Assembly: GCF_029893355.1 (NCBI RefSeq)
Contig: NZ_JARZAI010000015.1
Coordinates: 62,001 to 126,000, forward strand
From: Kitasatospora sp. MAA4
GTDB lineage: Bacteria; Actinomycetota; Actinomycetes; Streptomycetales; Streptomycetaceae
Direction: 5' to 3'
Length of the DNA: 64,000 nt
In this document: piece after piece, positions 17,653-26,635 of the stretch
How positions within the stretch are numbered: position 1 is the stretch's first letter
Layout of the letters: each line of letters starts with the position of its first letter
Notes under the pieces: model-generated
What the model saw: only the letters and a program-made list of their open reading frames with translations
The model's database searches: none
Told to the model about the DNA's origin: nothing
Translations under genes and position numbers: made by a program

Positions 17653-19428
17653 CTAGATCACCCCGGCTTGACGGGCGGCCTCCTCGAAGGCGCGGGCCAC
17701 CGGGCTGCCGCGGTACGGCGCCAGCCGGCGGTGGAAGTCGCGCAGGTACTCGACCGTCCGGGCCGAGCGCATCTCCCCCGCCGCGCGCAGCGCCTCGGTG
17801 GCCATCGCGCAGGACTCCTCCAGGTCGCCCATACCGAGACGGGCGGCGGCCAGCACCATCCGGCAGAAGACCCGGTTGCGCGCGTACACCGCCGAGCGCA
17901 GCCGCAGCGACTTCTCGGCATGCTGCGCGGCCGGCCGCCACTGCTGCAGGTCGCGATAGCAGTGGGCGAACTCGTCGGCCAGCTGGGCCTCGTCGAAGTA
18001 CCGTGCCCAGGAGGGGAGTTCGTCGCCGCCGCGGGCGACCGCGAGGGCCCGCTCGGAGCGCACCAGCGCGGTGGTGCAGGAGCGGACGTCGCCCAGTATC
18101 CCGTGCCCGCGGGCCTCGGCGGCGTGCATCAGCGCCTGCACCGCGGCCGGCGCCGCCGTCCCCACGCCCTGCTGGGCGACCCGGGCCAGCTGCACCGCCT
18201 CGCGGCCGTGCCCCAGGTGCACGGCCTGCTGGCTCATGGTGATCAGCACGTACCCGCCGAGCACTCGGTCCCCGGCCGCCTGGGAGAGCCGCAGCGCCTG
18301 TACGAAGTAGCGCTGGGCCAGCCCGTGGGCGGCGATGTCGAAGGACGTCCAGCCGGCCAGCCTGGTCAGGTCGGCGACGGCGGCGAACAGCGCCCGGCCG
18401 ATCTGCTCGCCGTAGCGGCCGCGCAGCATCGGCTCGGCCTCGCTCTCCAGGTAGCGCACCAGCGCCTGCCGGGCGTGCCCGCCGCCGTAGGCGTGGTCCA
18501 GGGCTCGGAACAGGTCTCCGACCGCCCGGACGGCCGCGATGTCGCCGCGGCCGACCCGCAGGCCCGGGCGCGGCGCCCGGACACCGGGGTCGGGCGGCGG
18601 GGCCGCCGCGGGCTGCGGGGACCTCAGCTCGGAGACCAGCGGGCGCCGGCTCTGCGAGGGGACCCGTCCGGTGCTGACCGACCGGGCGGCGGGCACGCCG
18701 CCCGGCCGCTGCGGCGGATGGTCCGGGTGGTGGTCGGCCTGGTCCGGCGTGACGCCCGGCCCCGCCGGGTAACCGCCGGCCGAACCGTCCCGGGCGACCT
18801 GCTCGTCGCTGCGACCGATCAGCCAGTCCCGGCTGGGGACCACCAGGCCGGCCGGGGTGAAGGCGATCCGGCGCAGCTCGGACTGCGGCCCGGTGTCCTT
18901 GCGCCACATGCTGGCGACGATGTCCACGGCCTCCTGCGGGGTCTGCGCGAACTCCAGGCCCGCGTAGACCGGCGCGCAGGCGTCCAGGCCGATGTCCTGG
19001 GCCGAGAGGCGCCGGCCCAGCCGCCGGGTGAAGACCTCGGCGATCAGCGCCGGAGTGGCCCCGCGCGGCTGCTGGCCGCGCAGCCAGCGGGTCACCGAGG
19101 TCTTGTCGTAGCGCAGGTCGAGCCCGTGTTCCAGGCCCAGCTGGTCCACCCGGCGGGCCAGGCCGGCATGGGAGAAGCCGGCCTCCTCGATCAGCGCGGC
19201 GAGCGCCGGGTTCTGGGCTCGCTCGACGTTCTGGGCGCGCTCGACGTTCTGGGCGCGCTCGACGTTCTGGGCGCGCTCGACGGGCGTCCGGCCGCCGGCG
19301 GCTTCGTCCGCACGTTCGTCGTCCGGCGGGGCGGACAGGGAGGCATCCGGCAGGGACCGCGCGGTCCGCCGTTCGTGCGGGTCGAGCGGACCGTAGGCCG
19401 GGCTGTCGGTCGCAGGCCGTTGGGACAT
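17653..19428 (-). CDS. NsdA-like TPR transcriptional regulator
   Basis: 591 aa. Residues about 80-160 resemble an HTH-type domain (LARRVDQLGLEHG...TSVTRWLRGQQPRG). A low-complexity linker follows, and the C-terminal 300 residues are TPR-like helices (DLEESCAMATEALRAAGEMRS). This matches streptomycete NsdA-type regulators that restrain differentiation and antibiotic production. ATG 19428 has AGGTG about 9 bp upstream. A tandem VERAQN repeat (four copies) lies near residue 60. Which regulon it controls cannot be read here. Confidence 0.75.
   Translation of the reverse strand: MSQRPATDSPAYGPLDPHERRTARSLPDASLSAPPDDERADEAAGGRTPVERAQNVERAQNVERAQNVERAQNPALAALIEEAGFSHAGLARRVDQLGLEHGLDLRYDKTSVTRWLRGQQPRGATPALIAEVFTRRLGRRLSAQDIGLDACAPVYAGLEFAQTPQEAVDIVASMWRKDTGPQSELRRIAFTPAGLVVPSRDWLIGRSDEQVARDGSAGGYPAGPGVTPDQADHHPDHPPQRPGGVPAARSVSTGRVPSQSRRPLVSELRSPQPAAAPPPDPGVRAPRPGLRVGRGDIAAVRAVGDLFRALDHAYGGGHARQALVRYLESEAEPMLRGRYGEQIGRALFAAVADLTRLAGWTSFDIAAHGLAQRYFVQALRLSQAAGDRVLGGYVLITMSQQAVHLGHGREAVQLARVAQQGVGTAAPAAVQALMHAAEARGHGILGDVRSCTTALVRSERALAVARGGDELPSWARYFDEAQLADEFAHCYRDLQQWRPAAQHAEKSLRLRSAVYARNRVFCRMVLAAARLGMGDLEESCAMATEALRAAGEMRSARTVEYLRDFHRRLAPYRGSPVARAFEEAARQAGVI
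19211..19282 (-). repeat. Four tandem 18-bp repeats inside the NsdA-like gene
   Basis: Unit TTCTGGGCGCGCTCGACG (plus strand) occurs four times head to tail; the first copy differs by one base. It encodes VERAQN repeats on the minus strand. Length change by slippage would stay in frame. Confidence 0.95.
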
Positions 19429-19781
19429 GTCAGTCAACACCTCTCGGACGGCGCACCGGGAAGTCCAATCCCCCGCTGCCCGGCGCGGCGCCCCCTGTCG
19501 GGAATCGGCGTGAATGTAGCGAGCATTCGGGCGCTATGGGTGGATCTGGGCGGGCAATCCTCCGAACGGGTGAAGCAGGGGCGCCCGTTGTGGGGAAGGT
19601 GGCCCACTTGGGGTTTGGGTCTGCTCGCGTTTCGCGCCTCGGAGACCTCATGGCGTGCACGCCCATGTCGGGGCGGCTGATGGTGGTGGTTCACCACATG
19701 GGCTCCAGCTGCTCTCGGGTAGCCGAGCGACCGGGCGTACGCTAGCCAGGTTGGTCTCGAACGCCTGGGCAAGGAGCAGTG
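19429..19781. other. Divergent spacer between the NsdA-like gene and lipB
   Basis: 353 bp without a supportable gene. It should contain the promoters of both flanking genes. I see no clear operator; AAGGAG at 19771-19776 is the lipB ribosome-binding site. Confidence 0.6.
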
Positions 19782-20585
19782 GTGAGCGAGAACGTGCGGT
19801 TCATACGCATGGGCATCGGCGAAGGCGCGGTGCCGTACCAGGTCGCCTGGGAGGAGCAGCAGCGGCTGCACGCCCTGCGGCGGGCCGACGAGATCCCGGA
19901 CACCGTGCTGCTGCTGGAGCACCAGCCGGTCTACACGGCCGGTCGGCGCACCAAGCCCGAGGACCTGCCGCTGGACGGCACCCCCGTGGTGGAGGTCAAC
20001 CGCGGCGGCGAGGGCACCTGGCACGGTCCCGGCCAGCTGATCGGCTACCCGATCGTCAAGCTGCCGGAGCCGATGGACGTGGTCGCGTACGTGCGCCGCC
20101 TGGAGGAGGCGCTGATCCGCGCCTGCACCGAGTTCGCCGTGGCGTCCAGCCGGGTCGAGGGCCGCAGCGGCGTCTGGGTGCTGGGCGAGGAGCTGCCGGA
20201 CGCCCGGGTGGACCCGTCCCAGGTGGTCGACATCGGCCGCCTCACGCTGCGGATGGGCCTGCCGCTGGGCATCGATCCGCGGCTGGCCGGCCCCGAGTAC
20301 GCGCCGTCCAACGCCGGCCAGCGCGGCGACGACCGCAAGCTCGCGGCGATCGGGGTGCGGGTCGCGCGCGGCGTGACGATGCACGGCTTCGCGCTCAACT
20401 GCAACCCGGACATGACCTGGTTCGACCGGATCATCCCGTGCGGGATCCGGGACGCCGGCGTCGGCTCGCTCTCCACCGAACTGGGCCGGGACGTCCCCGT
20501 GGGAGAGGCACTGCCGGTGGTCGAGCGCTACCTGGCCGAGGTCTTCGCCGAACTGCCGGAACCCGCACTGGTCGGGAATCCCTGA
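19782..20585 (+). CDS. lipB: Octanoyltransferase LipB
   Basis: Transfers octanoate from acyl-carrier protein to the lipoyl domains. 267 aa. Signatures: LLLEHQPVYTAGRRT, NRGGEGTWHGPGQLIGYPIV, RKLAAIGVRVARGVTMHGFALNCNPD and the catalytic Cys in IIPCGI. GTG 19782 follows AAGGAG by 5 bp; the GTG one codon earlier is also possible. It lies just upstream of lipA, and the acceptor proteins include the E2 encoded at 11.0-12.8 kb. Confidence 0.95.
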   Translation: MSENVRFIRMGIGEGAVPYQVAWEEQQRLHALRRADEIPDTVLLLEHQPVYTAGRRTKPEDLPLDGTPVVEVNRGGEGTWHGPGQLIGYPIVKLPEPMDVVAYVRRLEEALIRACTEFAVASSRVEGRSGVWVLGEELPDARVDPSQVVDIGRLTLRMGLPLGIDPRLAGPEYAPSNAGQRGDDRKLAAIGVRVARGVTMHGFALNCNPDMTWFDRIIPCGIRDAGVGSLSTELGRDVPVGEALPVVERYLAEVFAELPEPALVGNP

Positions 20586-20689
20586 CCCGCTTCGACTGTT
20601 GCCCTGCGAATGCGGGGCTCAGGCTCGGCCAAGACCGTACAAGCACAGGCGTACCCTGGGGGTACCCCGTCTAGTTCTAGGAGTCGCAC

Positions 20690-21643
20690 GTGTCCGCTGT
20701 CGCCCCCGACGGCAGGAAGCTTCTCCGCCTGGAGGTCCGCAACAGCGAGACCCCCATCGAGCGGAAGCCGGAGTGGATCAAGACCCGGGCGAAGATGGGC
20801 CCGGAGTACAACGCCCTCCAGTCGCTGGTCAAGAAGGAAGGCCTGCACACGGTCTGCCAGGAGGCCGGCTGCCCCAACATCTTCGAGTGCTGGGAAGACC
20901 GCGAGGCGACCTTCCTGATCGGCGGCGACCAGTGCACCCGCCGCTGTGACTTCTGCCAGATCGACACCGGCAAGCCGGCCGACTTCGACCGCGACGAGCC
21001 GCGCCGGGTCGCCGAGTCCATCGTCACGATGGACCTGAACTACGCCACCATCACCGGCGTGGCCCGCGACGACCTGCCGGACGGCGGTGCCTGGCTGTAC
21101 GCCGAGACGGTCCGCCAGGTGCACGCGCTGACGGCCGGCCGCAGCGGCGGCCAGACCGGCGTCGAGCTGCTGATCCCGGACTTCAACGCGGTGCCCGAGC
21201 AGCTCGCCGAGGTCTTCTCGTCCCGCCCGCAGGTGCTGGCGCACAACGTCGAGACGGTGCCGCGGATCTTCAAGCGGATCCGTCCGGCCTTCCGCTACGA
21301 GCGTTCGCTGGACGTCATCACGCAGGCCCGGGCGGCCGGCCTGGTGACCAAGTCCAACCTGATCCTGGGCATGGGCGAGACCCGCGAGGAGGTCAGCCAG
21401 GCGCTGGCCGACCTGGTGGGCGCCGGCTGCGAGCTGATCACCATCACGCAGTACCTGCGGCCCTCCGTGCGCCACCACCCCGTCGAGCGCTGGGTGAAGC
21501 CGCACGAGTTCGTGGAGCTTCAGGAGGAGGCCGAGGAGCTCGGCTTCGCCGGTGTGATGTCCGGGCCGCTGGTCCGTTCGTCGTACCGCGCGGGCCGGCT
21601 GTACCGGCAGGCGCTGGAGCACCGCGAGCGCACCGCCGTCTGA
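20690..21643 (+). CDS. lipA: Lipoyl synthase LipA (radical SAM)
   Basis: Inserts two sulfurs into protein-bound octanoate. 317 aa. The auxiliary cluster cysteines C56/C61/C67 (CQEAGCPNIFEC) and the radical-SAM CX3CX2C cysteines C82/C86/C89 (CTRRCDFC) are both present, with the C-terminal RSSYRAG. GTG start with TAGGAG upstream, 104 bp after lipB. Confidence 0.97.
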   Translation: MSAVAPDGRKLLRLEVRNSETPIERKPEWIKTRAKMGPEYNALQSLVKKEGLHTVCQEAGCPNIFECWEDREATFLIGGDQCTRRCDFCQIDTGKPADFDRDEPRRVAESIVTMDLNYATITGVARDDLPDGGAWLYAETVRQVHALTAGRSGGQTGVELLIPDFNAVPEQLAEVFSSRPQVLAHNVETVPRIFKRIRPAFRYERSLDVITQARAAGLVTKSNLILGMGETREEVSQALADLVGAGCELITITQYLRPSVRHHPVERWVKPHEFVELQEEAEELGFAGVMSGPLVRSSYRAGRLYRQALEHRERTAV

Positions 21644-21655
21644 CGTCATTCGGAC

Positions 21656-21697
21656 GCATCAGGGCCCGGCTGCCGAGTGGCGGCCGGGCCCTGATGC
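21656..21697 (+). terminator. Terminator after lipA
   Basis: A 15-bp stem GCATCAGGGCCCGGC / GCCGGGCCCTGATGC followed by TTTCATCTTTT, 13 bp past the lipA stop. Confidence 0.88.
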
Positions 21698-21793
21698 TTT
21701 CATCTTTTCATCCGCGTTTGACCGCTTGGTCACTGTCCGGAAACACCGGCGGCGGAGACTGGGCCCGAGCCCAGCGAGAGGAGATGCCCGGCA

Positions 21794-21955
21794 ATGGGAA
21801 CCACCACCATCGGCACGGCGATCAGGCTGGCGGAGAGCGTGCTGCTGGCCGGCGGCCGCAAGCAGGCCCGGCTCAACGCCTGGACCTCCGTCTGCGAGAA
21901 CCGCCGGTACGCGGCGGACCGCGAGGCGGCCAGGACCGCGTCGATTGCGAAGTAA
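21794..21955 (+). CDS. Small conserved protein (53 aa)
   Basis: A short frame reading MGTTTIGTAIRLAESVLLAG and then GRKQARLNAWTSVCENRRYA, with AGAGGAG about 10 bp upstream. The composition (amphipathic, basic, few rare codons) looks coding, and the position between lipA and the DUF4191 gene matches a small streptomycete gene I recall at this locus. Function unknown. Confidence 0.6.
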   Translation: MGTTTIGTAIRLAESVLLAGGRKQARLNAWTSVCENRRYAADREAARTASIAK

Positions 21956-22033
21956 GACCATCTGGATCACAGTTCCCGTCCAATCGGGACCGGGCTTCGT
22001 GATCCGATCACCCCGCCACGTACCATGACGTTC

Positions 22034-22723
22034 ATGGCGAGGGAAACAACCGAGAATCCCGGGCGGCTCAAGCAGATCCGCCAGGCGTACAGCATGACCA
22101 GGAAGGTCGACACCAAGATCGGCCTGATTATCGGGGGCGTTGGCCTCCTCACCTTCGGCGTGTTCCTCGCCATCGGTTTCCTGATCGGTCATCCCATCTA
22201 CCTGGGCATCCTGGGCTTCATCGTGGCGTTCCTGGCCATGGCGATCGTCTTCGGACGGCGGGCCGAGCGCGCGGCCTTCGGGCAGATGGAGGGACAGCCG
22301 GGCGCTGCGGCGGCCGTGCTGAACAACATCAAGCGCGGCTGGAGCAGCAACCCCACCCCGGTCGCGGTCACCCGCAACCAGGACGCGATCTACCGCGCGG
22401 TCGGCCGGGCCGGCATCGCGCTGATCGGTGAGGGCAACCCGAACCGGGTGCGCCCGCTGCTCGCCGCCGAGAAGAAGAAGATGGCCCGCGTGGTCGGCGA
22501 CGTGCCGGTGCACGACATCGTGGTGGGTGACGGTCCGGGTGAGGTGCCGCTGAAGAAGCTGCAGATCCACCTGATGCGCCTGCCGCGCGCGATCACCCCC
22601 GCCCAGGTCACCGAGACCAACGACCGGCTGCGGGCGCTGGGCGACCTGCTCTCCAAGGCGCCGATCCCCAAGGGCCCGATGCCCAAGGGTGCCAGGATGC
22701 CCAAGGGCGGCCAGGGCCGCTGA
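22034..22723 (+). CDS. DUF4191 integral membrane protein
   Basis: 229 aa. Two adjacent transmembrane segments (residues about 30-75: GLIIGGVGLLTFGVFLAIGF and LGILGFIVAFLAMAIVFG) are followed by a basic cytoplasmic domain and a C-terminal run of PKGPMPKGARMPKGG repeats. This is the DUF4191 family, which sits next to lipA in streptomycetes. ATG 22025 is an alternative start. Role unknown. Confidence 0.88.
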   Translation: MARETTENPGRLKQIRQAYSMTRKVDTKIGLIIGGVGLLTFGVFLAIGFLIGHPIYLGILGFIVAFLAMAIVFGRRAERAAFGQMEGQPGAAAAVLNNIKRGWSSNPTPVAVTRNQDAIYRAVGRAGIALIGEGNPNRVRPLLAAEKKKMARVVGDVPVHDIVVGDGPGEVPLKKLQIHLMRLPRAITPAQVTETNDRLRALGDLLSKAPIPKGPMPKGARMPKGGQGR

Positions 22724-22748
22724 GCCCCAGCACCTCCGAACATCCCAA

Positions 22749-22778
22749 GGCCCCGCCGCGGATCTCCGCGGCGGGGCC
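22749..22778. terminator. Terminator between DUF4191 and RDD genes
   Basis: A perfect 13-bp stem GGCCCCGCCGCGG / CCGCGGCGGGGCC with loop ATCT lies between two convergent genes. Confidence 0.85.
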
Positions 22779-22809
22779 TCTCGTTGTGCTTCCGACGCGG
22801 GGCCGGCAA

Positions 22810-23277
22810 TCAGATTCGGACCTCGACGGTGCCGACGGCCTTGTCGTGCAGGCCGCGCGAGTCGCGGTCCCAGACCAGCGCGGGCACCAGCATGCAGAGC
22901 AGGAAGGTACGCAGCAGCACCTGCGGGATCGAGGCCCGGGTGCCGCCCAGCCGCACCACGCGCAGACCGAAGAGGCGCTTGCCGATGGTCGTTCCGGTGG
23001 TCGCGAGCAGGAGCGCGGTGACCGTGAAGAAGAGCGGGGTGGTCCACAGGTTCGCCCGGGACTGCTCACCGTGCGCGAGCCAGCCGTACGCGACCAGGCT
23101 GCACAGCCACCCGTCGACGAAGAGCGCGCCGATCCGCCGTCCCGCACCGGCCATCGAGCCGGTGCCCTCCCGCGGGAGGCCCAGCCGCTCGCCCCGGTAG
23201 CCGAAGTCGGCGCCCATCCGCTCGGCGGCGGCCTTCGGCCCGTCGATCCACGATCCCAAAGCTTCTCTGCTGTCCAC
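22810..23277 (-). CDS. RDD family membrane protein
   Basis: 155 aa with RDD-type helices (RRIGALFVDGWLCSLVAYGW, LFFTVTALLLATTGTTIGKRLFGLRVV) and the Arg/Asp/Asp positions around RRIGALFVD and WDRDSRGLHDKAVGT. RDD proteins have been linked to ion exchange, but the function of this one is unknown. It is divergent from glnA. Confidence 0.9.
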   Translation of the reverse strand: MDSREALGSWIDGPKAAAERMGADFGYRGERLGLPREGTGSMAGAGRRIGALFVDGWLCSLVAYGWLAHGEQSRANLWTTPLFFTVTALLLATTGTTIGKRLFGLRVVRLGGTRASIPQVLLRTFLLCMLVPALVWDRDSRGLHDKAVGTVEVRI

Positions 23278-23480
23278 GAATCCACACTATCCGGGCAGCG
23301 CGTGCCGACCGGCATCGACTCCCCAGCTGCTCCCCGCCGACTCCCCAGCGACTCCCCCTGCGGGTGAATCCGCCGCTCCGGCTCTTTCCGGGTGGTCCAG
23401 ACCACTTCGGAACCCCGGCCTGGGCCGGGATGCGATTTGCCCGTAGCCGTGCGGCTTTGCGGCCCGTTCGAGGCAGCCGG

Positions 23481-23518
23481 TTAACATGGGCGAAACGATA
23501 GGGTCACGACCAGGAAAC
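23481..23518 (+). promoter_or_regulatory. GlnR box upstream of glnA
   Basis: Four half-sites with exact 6-nt spacing: TTAAC (23481), GAAAC (23492), GTCAC (23503), GAAAC (23514). This is the actinomycete GlnR operator (gTnAc-n6-GaAAc, twice), 97 bp before the glnA start. GlnR, the global nitrogen regulator, should activate glnA in nitrogen limitation. The rest of the 23278-23614 gap holds no gene. Confidence 0.93.
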
Positions 23519-23614
23519 GGCTGGTTCCTATCGTGAGCCGCACCACGGCCGGTTGGGACGACTGGTCCGTGAACGTCTGAACCCGGCTCTCAGCAGCCGG
23601 GCTGAGGAGGATTG

Positions 23615-25030
23615 ATGTTCAAGAACGCCGCCGAGGTCAAGGCGTACATCGCGGAGAACGACATCAAGTTCGTCGATGTGCGGTTCTGTGACCTGCCCGG
23701 AGTCATGCAGCACTTCGCGGTGCCTGCGGCAACGTTCGACCCAGCCGAGACCCTGATGTTCGACGGCTCGTCGATCCGCGGCTTCCAGGCCATCCACGAG
23801 TCGGACATGGCGCTCGTCCCGGACCTGGCGACCGCTCGCCTGGACCCGTTCCGCAAGGAAAAGCACCTCAACATCAACTTCTTCATTCAGGACCCGATCA
23901 CCGGCGAGGCCTACAGCCGCGACCCGCGCAACGTCGCCAAGAAGGCCGAGGCGTACCTCGCCTCCTCCGGCATCGCCGACACCGCCTTCTTCGGACCCGA
24001 GGCCGAGTTCTACGTCTTCGACGAGGCCCGCTTCGAGACCACCGCCAACGCGTCGTACTACCACATCGACTCCGAGGCCGGCGCCTGGAACTCCGGCCGG
24101 ATCGAGGAGGGCGGCAACCGCGGCTACAAGGTCAAGTACAAGGGCGGCTACTTCCCGACCCCGCCGGTGGACCACTTCGCCGACCTGCGGGCCGAGATGT
24201 CGCTGGAGCTGGCCGCCTCCGGCCTCGAGGTCGAGCGCCAGCACCACGAGGTCGGCACCGCCGGCCAGGCCGAGATCAACTACAAGTACAACACCCTGCT
24301 GCACGCCGCCGACGACCTGATGCTGTTCAAGTACATCATCAAGAACGTGGCCTGGCGCAACGGCAAGACGGCCACCTTCATGCCCAAGCCGATCTTCGGC
24401 GACAACGGCTCCGGCATGCACGTGCACCAGTCGCTCTGGGCCGAGGGCGCGCCGCTCTTCTACGACGAGCAGGGCTACGCCGGCCTCTCCGACACCGCCC
24501 GCTACTACATCGGCGGCCTGCTGAAGCACGCGCCCTCGCTGCTCGCCTTCACCAACCCGTCGGTCAACTCCTACCACCGCCTGGTCCCCGGCTTCGAGGC
24601 CCCGGTCAACCTGGTCTACTCCCAGCGCAACCGCTCGGCGGCGATCCGGATCCCGATCACCGGCTCGAACGCCAAGGCCAAGCGCATCGAGTTCCGCGCC
24701 CCCGACCCGTCCTCCAACCCCTACCTCGCCTTCGCCGCGATGCTGATGGCGGGCCTGGACGGCATCAAGAACAAGATCGAGCCGCTCCAGCCGGTCGACA
24801 AGGACCTCTACGAGCTCGCCCCCGACGAGCACGCCAGCGTCCCGCAGGTCCCCGCCTCCCTCCCGGCCGTCCTGGACGCCCTGGAGGAGGACCACGAGTA
24901 CCTCCTCGCCGGCGGCGTCTTCACGCCCGACCTGATCGAGACCTGGATCGACTACAAGCGCACCAACGAGATCGCCCCCATCGCCCTGCGCCCGCACCCG
25001 CACGAGTTCGAGCTCTACTACGACCTGTAG
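23615..25030 (+). CDS. glnA: Glutamine synthetase type I
   Basis: 471 aa, the central ammonium-assimilating enzyme. Catalytic and metal segments include FDGSSIRGFQ, FFGPEAEFYVFD, HHEVGTAGQAEINYK, GSGMHVHQSLW and NRSAAIRIP. The adenylylation Tyr is about residue 399 in KDLYELAPDE, so activity is probably controlled by GlnE. ATG 23615 follows GAGGAGG. The last codons and stop form the island attachment site, and the reading frame is kept intact by the insertion. Confidence 0.98.
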   Translation: MFKNAAEVKAYIAENDIKFVDVRFCDLPGVMQHFAVPAATFDPAETLMFDGSSIRGFQAIHESDMALVPDLATARLDPFRKEKHLNINFFIQDPITGEAYSRDPRNVAKKAEAYLASSGIADTAFFGPEAEFYVFDEARFETTANASYYHIDSEAGAWNSGRIEEGGNRGYKVKYKGGYFPTPPVDHFADLRAEMSLELAASGLEVERQHHEVGTAGQAEINYKYNTLLHAADDLMLFKYIIKNVAWRNGKTATFMPKPIFGDNGSGMHVHQSLWAEGAPLFYDEQGYAGLSDTARYYIGGLLKHAPSLLAFTNPSVNSYHRLVPGFEAPVNLVYSQRNRSAAIRIPITGSNAKAKRIEFRAPDPSSNPYLAFAAMLMAGLDGIKNKIEPLQPVDKDLYELAPDEHASVPQVPASLPAVLDALEEDHEYLLAGGVFTPDLIETWIDYKRTNEIAPIALRPHPHEFELYYDL

Positions 25031-25036
25031 AGGCCC
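25016..25036 (+). other. Island left attachment site (attL) in glnA 3' end
   Basis: The 21 bp covering the final glnA codons and stop match 51603-51623 with one mismatch; the last 16 bp are identical. The recombination event regenerated the glnA coding end and stop codon. Confidence 0.8.
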
Positions 25037-25040
25037 CTCC

Positions 25041-25110
25041 GACCTGCGGAAACGCTTGTTGACCTCTCACCGTTTCCGCAGGTCAGGCAAGGTCCTGACC
25101 TGCGGAAACG
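25041..25110. repeat. Arm-type repeats and 17-bp inverted repeat at the left end
   Basis: GACCTGCGGAAACG occurs at 25041-25054 (+), 25071-25084 (inverted) and 25097-25110 (+). The last two form a perfect 17-bp inverted repeat (CGTTTCCGCAGGTCAGG) with a 6-nt loop, which could also terminate glnA transcription. The same repeat family recurs near 49.9 kb. Confidence 0.85.
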
Positions 25111-25625
25111 CGTAGCAGGGGGGCGGCTGCAGTACCTCTGGGGCTCGCGATGTGAAATGAGTGTGAAATGAGCAGGGGTAGATCGAACTCGCGATGACGC
25201 CTTCTTGCCCTTGCCAGCACTGGGCAGTACGCCGTCTAGCTACTCTCAGTAGCCATCACTCGGGCTCCCGACTTGATGGGTTCGATCTCTTACCGGCACT
25301 GCGCCCCTTTGGGCGAGGTGTCACCCGTGCTCGCCAAACAGCGGAGCCCGCTGTCATCGCCGTCATCGGGCCGCGCCGGTTCAGCGAGGCGGGTGATCGG
25401 GATTCTGGCCCGCGCGGAGGTCGGCAGCGCCGACGAGAGCCCTGCGGTGGTCGTCGGGGTGAACCGTCCAGTGGACGGGGCGATGGAGGCAGCCGCATGG
25501 GGGAATGTGTAGTGGAGCGCTTCCCAGCCGGTGGTCTGGGTCAGGCAAATGGCGGACAGCGCGGCGCGGGGCCGCGACCGGACGAGCAGTTCGGTCACGA
25601 CCCCGCTGGATGGCTTCCTCGACGG
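25111..25625. other. Island left margin, no supportable gene
   Basis: Short overlapping frames on both strands have low-complexity, unmatched sequences. The repeated GTGAAATGA at 25153-25170 also appears near the other end (49821-49829), suggesting element-end sequence rather than a gene. Confidence 0.5.
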
Positions 25626-26350
25626 TCAGCAGCCGCCTTCGGATGAGCAGGAACTGCCTGCTGAAGGAACGTCGAGGGTGATGAGCTGAGGTGCAGCGGG
25701 GGCTCCGCAGCAGCCGCCGTCCTGCTCCTGGGCGGCGGCGGGCTGGTCATAGAGGCCGACGCCGCCGCAGACGCCCGTTTCGGGAAGGGTGAGTTCGACG
25801 CGGGCCGCGGCCTCGTGGTCGCCGGCGAGGGCAGCGGCCACTGAGCGGACCTGCTCGTAGCCGGTCAGGGCGAGGAAGGTGGGGGCGCGGCCGTAGGACT
25901 TCATGCCGACGAGGTAGACCTGCTCGGGGTGGGAGAGCTCGTTCGCGCCGTGGGGGGTAGACGGTGCCGCAGGAGTGCTGGTTGGGGTCGATCAGCGGGG
26001 CCAGCTCAAGCGGGGCCTGGAGGCGGTCGTCGGGGCCGAGCCGCAGCTCGGCGAGGAAGGACAGATCGGGGCGCAGGCCGGTCAGGACGATGATCTCGTC
26101 CAGGTCCTCGGCGCGGGTGCCGTCCTCGGCGACCAGGGTGAGCTTGCCGTCGGCGGCCCGTTCGACGGCGGCGGTGCGGGAGCCGGTGAGCGCGGTGGCG
26201 TGGCCGCCTTCGACGGCGGCCTTGGCGGCGAGACCGAGGGCTCCGCGGGCGGGGAGCTGGTCGGCGGTGCCGACGCCGAAGGTGGAGCCGGTAAGGCTGC
26301 GGCGAAGCACCCACACCGTGTGGGTGCCGGCTTCCTTGTCGCGGTGACAT
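25626..26350 (-). pseudogene. FAD/NAD(P)-binding oxidoreductase remnant (arsenic-cluster type)
   Basis: Two frames join into one protein. The upstream frame reads ...EDLDEIIVLTGLRPDLSFLAEL and ...DPNQHSCGTVYP; the downstream frame reads HPEQVYLVGMKSYGRAPTFL and ALTGYEQVRSVAAALAGD. They meet at a six-G run (25952-25957), where one base too many shifts the frame: removing it gives GTVYPHGANELSHPEQVYLVG. The N-terminal FAD-binding half is missing upstream of 26350. Such flavoproteins accompany actinobacterial arsenic-resistance genes. Confidence 0.65.
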
Positions 26351-26374
26351 CGCCCTTGTCAGCCGCCGGAACCG

Positions 26375-26577
26375 TGCTCCTACGGCTTCGTCGCCACTCT
26401 CCAGGACGACGCGAACTTCGGACGCATCCTAGCCGTCTACGGCGGTGTCTTCGTCGCTGCGTCGCTGGCCTAGGCCATGCCTTGGACGGCTACCGGCCCG
26501 ATCGCGCCGACGTGATCGGCGCACTCATCTGCCTGGCCAGCGTCGCCGTGATCATGTACGCGCTGCGGACTAACTGA
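26375..26577 (+). pseudogene. YnfA (UPF0060) family membrane protein fragment
   Basis: Conceptual translation gives YGFVATLQDDANFGRILAVY then GGVFVAASLA, a stop, and in the next frame ALDGYRPDRADVIGALICLA. This is the C-terminal two thirds of a YnfA-type small four-helix membrane protein. The N-terminal helix is lost and a frameshift near 26470 breaks it. It lies between two decayed flavoprotein genes. Confidence 0.6.
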
Positions 26578-26598
26578 AGTACCTGCCCCGGCAGGGCC

Positions 26599-26630
26599 GG
26601 GGCTGTCCGGTCAGACTGCCGGACAGCCCC
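26599..26630. terminator. Hairpin terminator
   Basis: A 12-bp perfect stem GGGGCTGTCCGG / CCGGACAGCCCC with an 8-nt loop, just past the 3' end of the small membrane protein gene on the minus strand. Confidence 0.75.
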
Positions 26631-26635
26631 TGGCC

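Noticed and set aside
12994..18907. Very long minus-strand open frames (964 and 1133 codons) across several plus-strand genes
   Set aside because: Their translations are Arg/Pro/Gly/Ala low-complexity sequence, as expected opposite GC-rich genes; the genes on the other frames have clear families.
25194..25646. 150-codon plus-strand frame after glnA
   Set aside because: Low-complexity Gly/Arg-rich sequence, several overlapping alternatives, no ribosome-binding site and no family.
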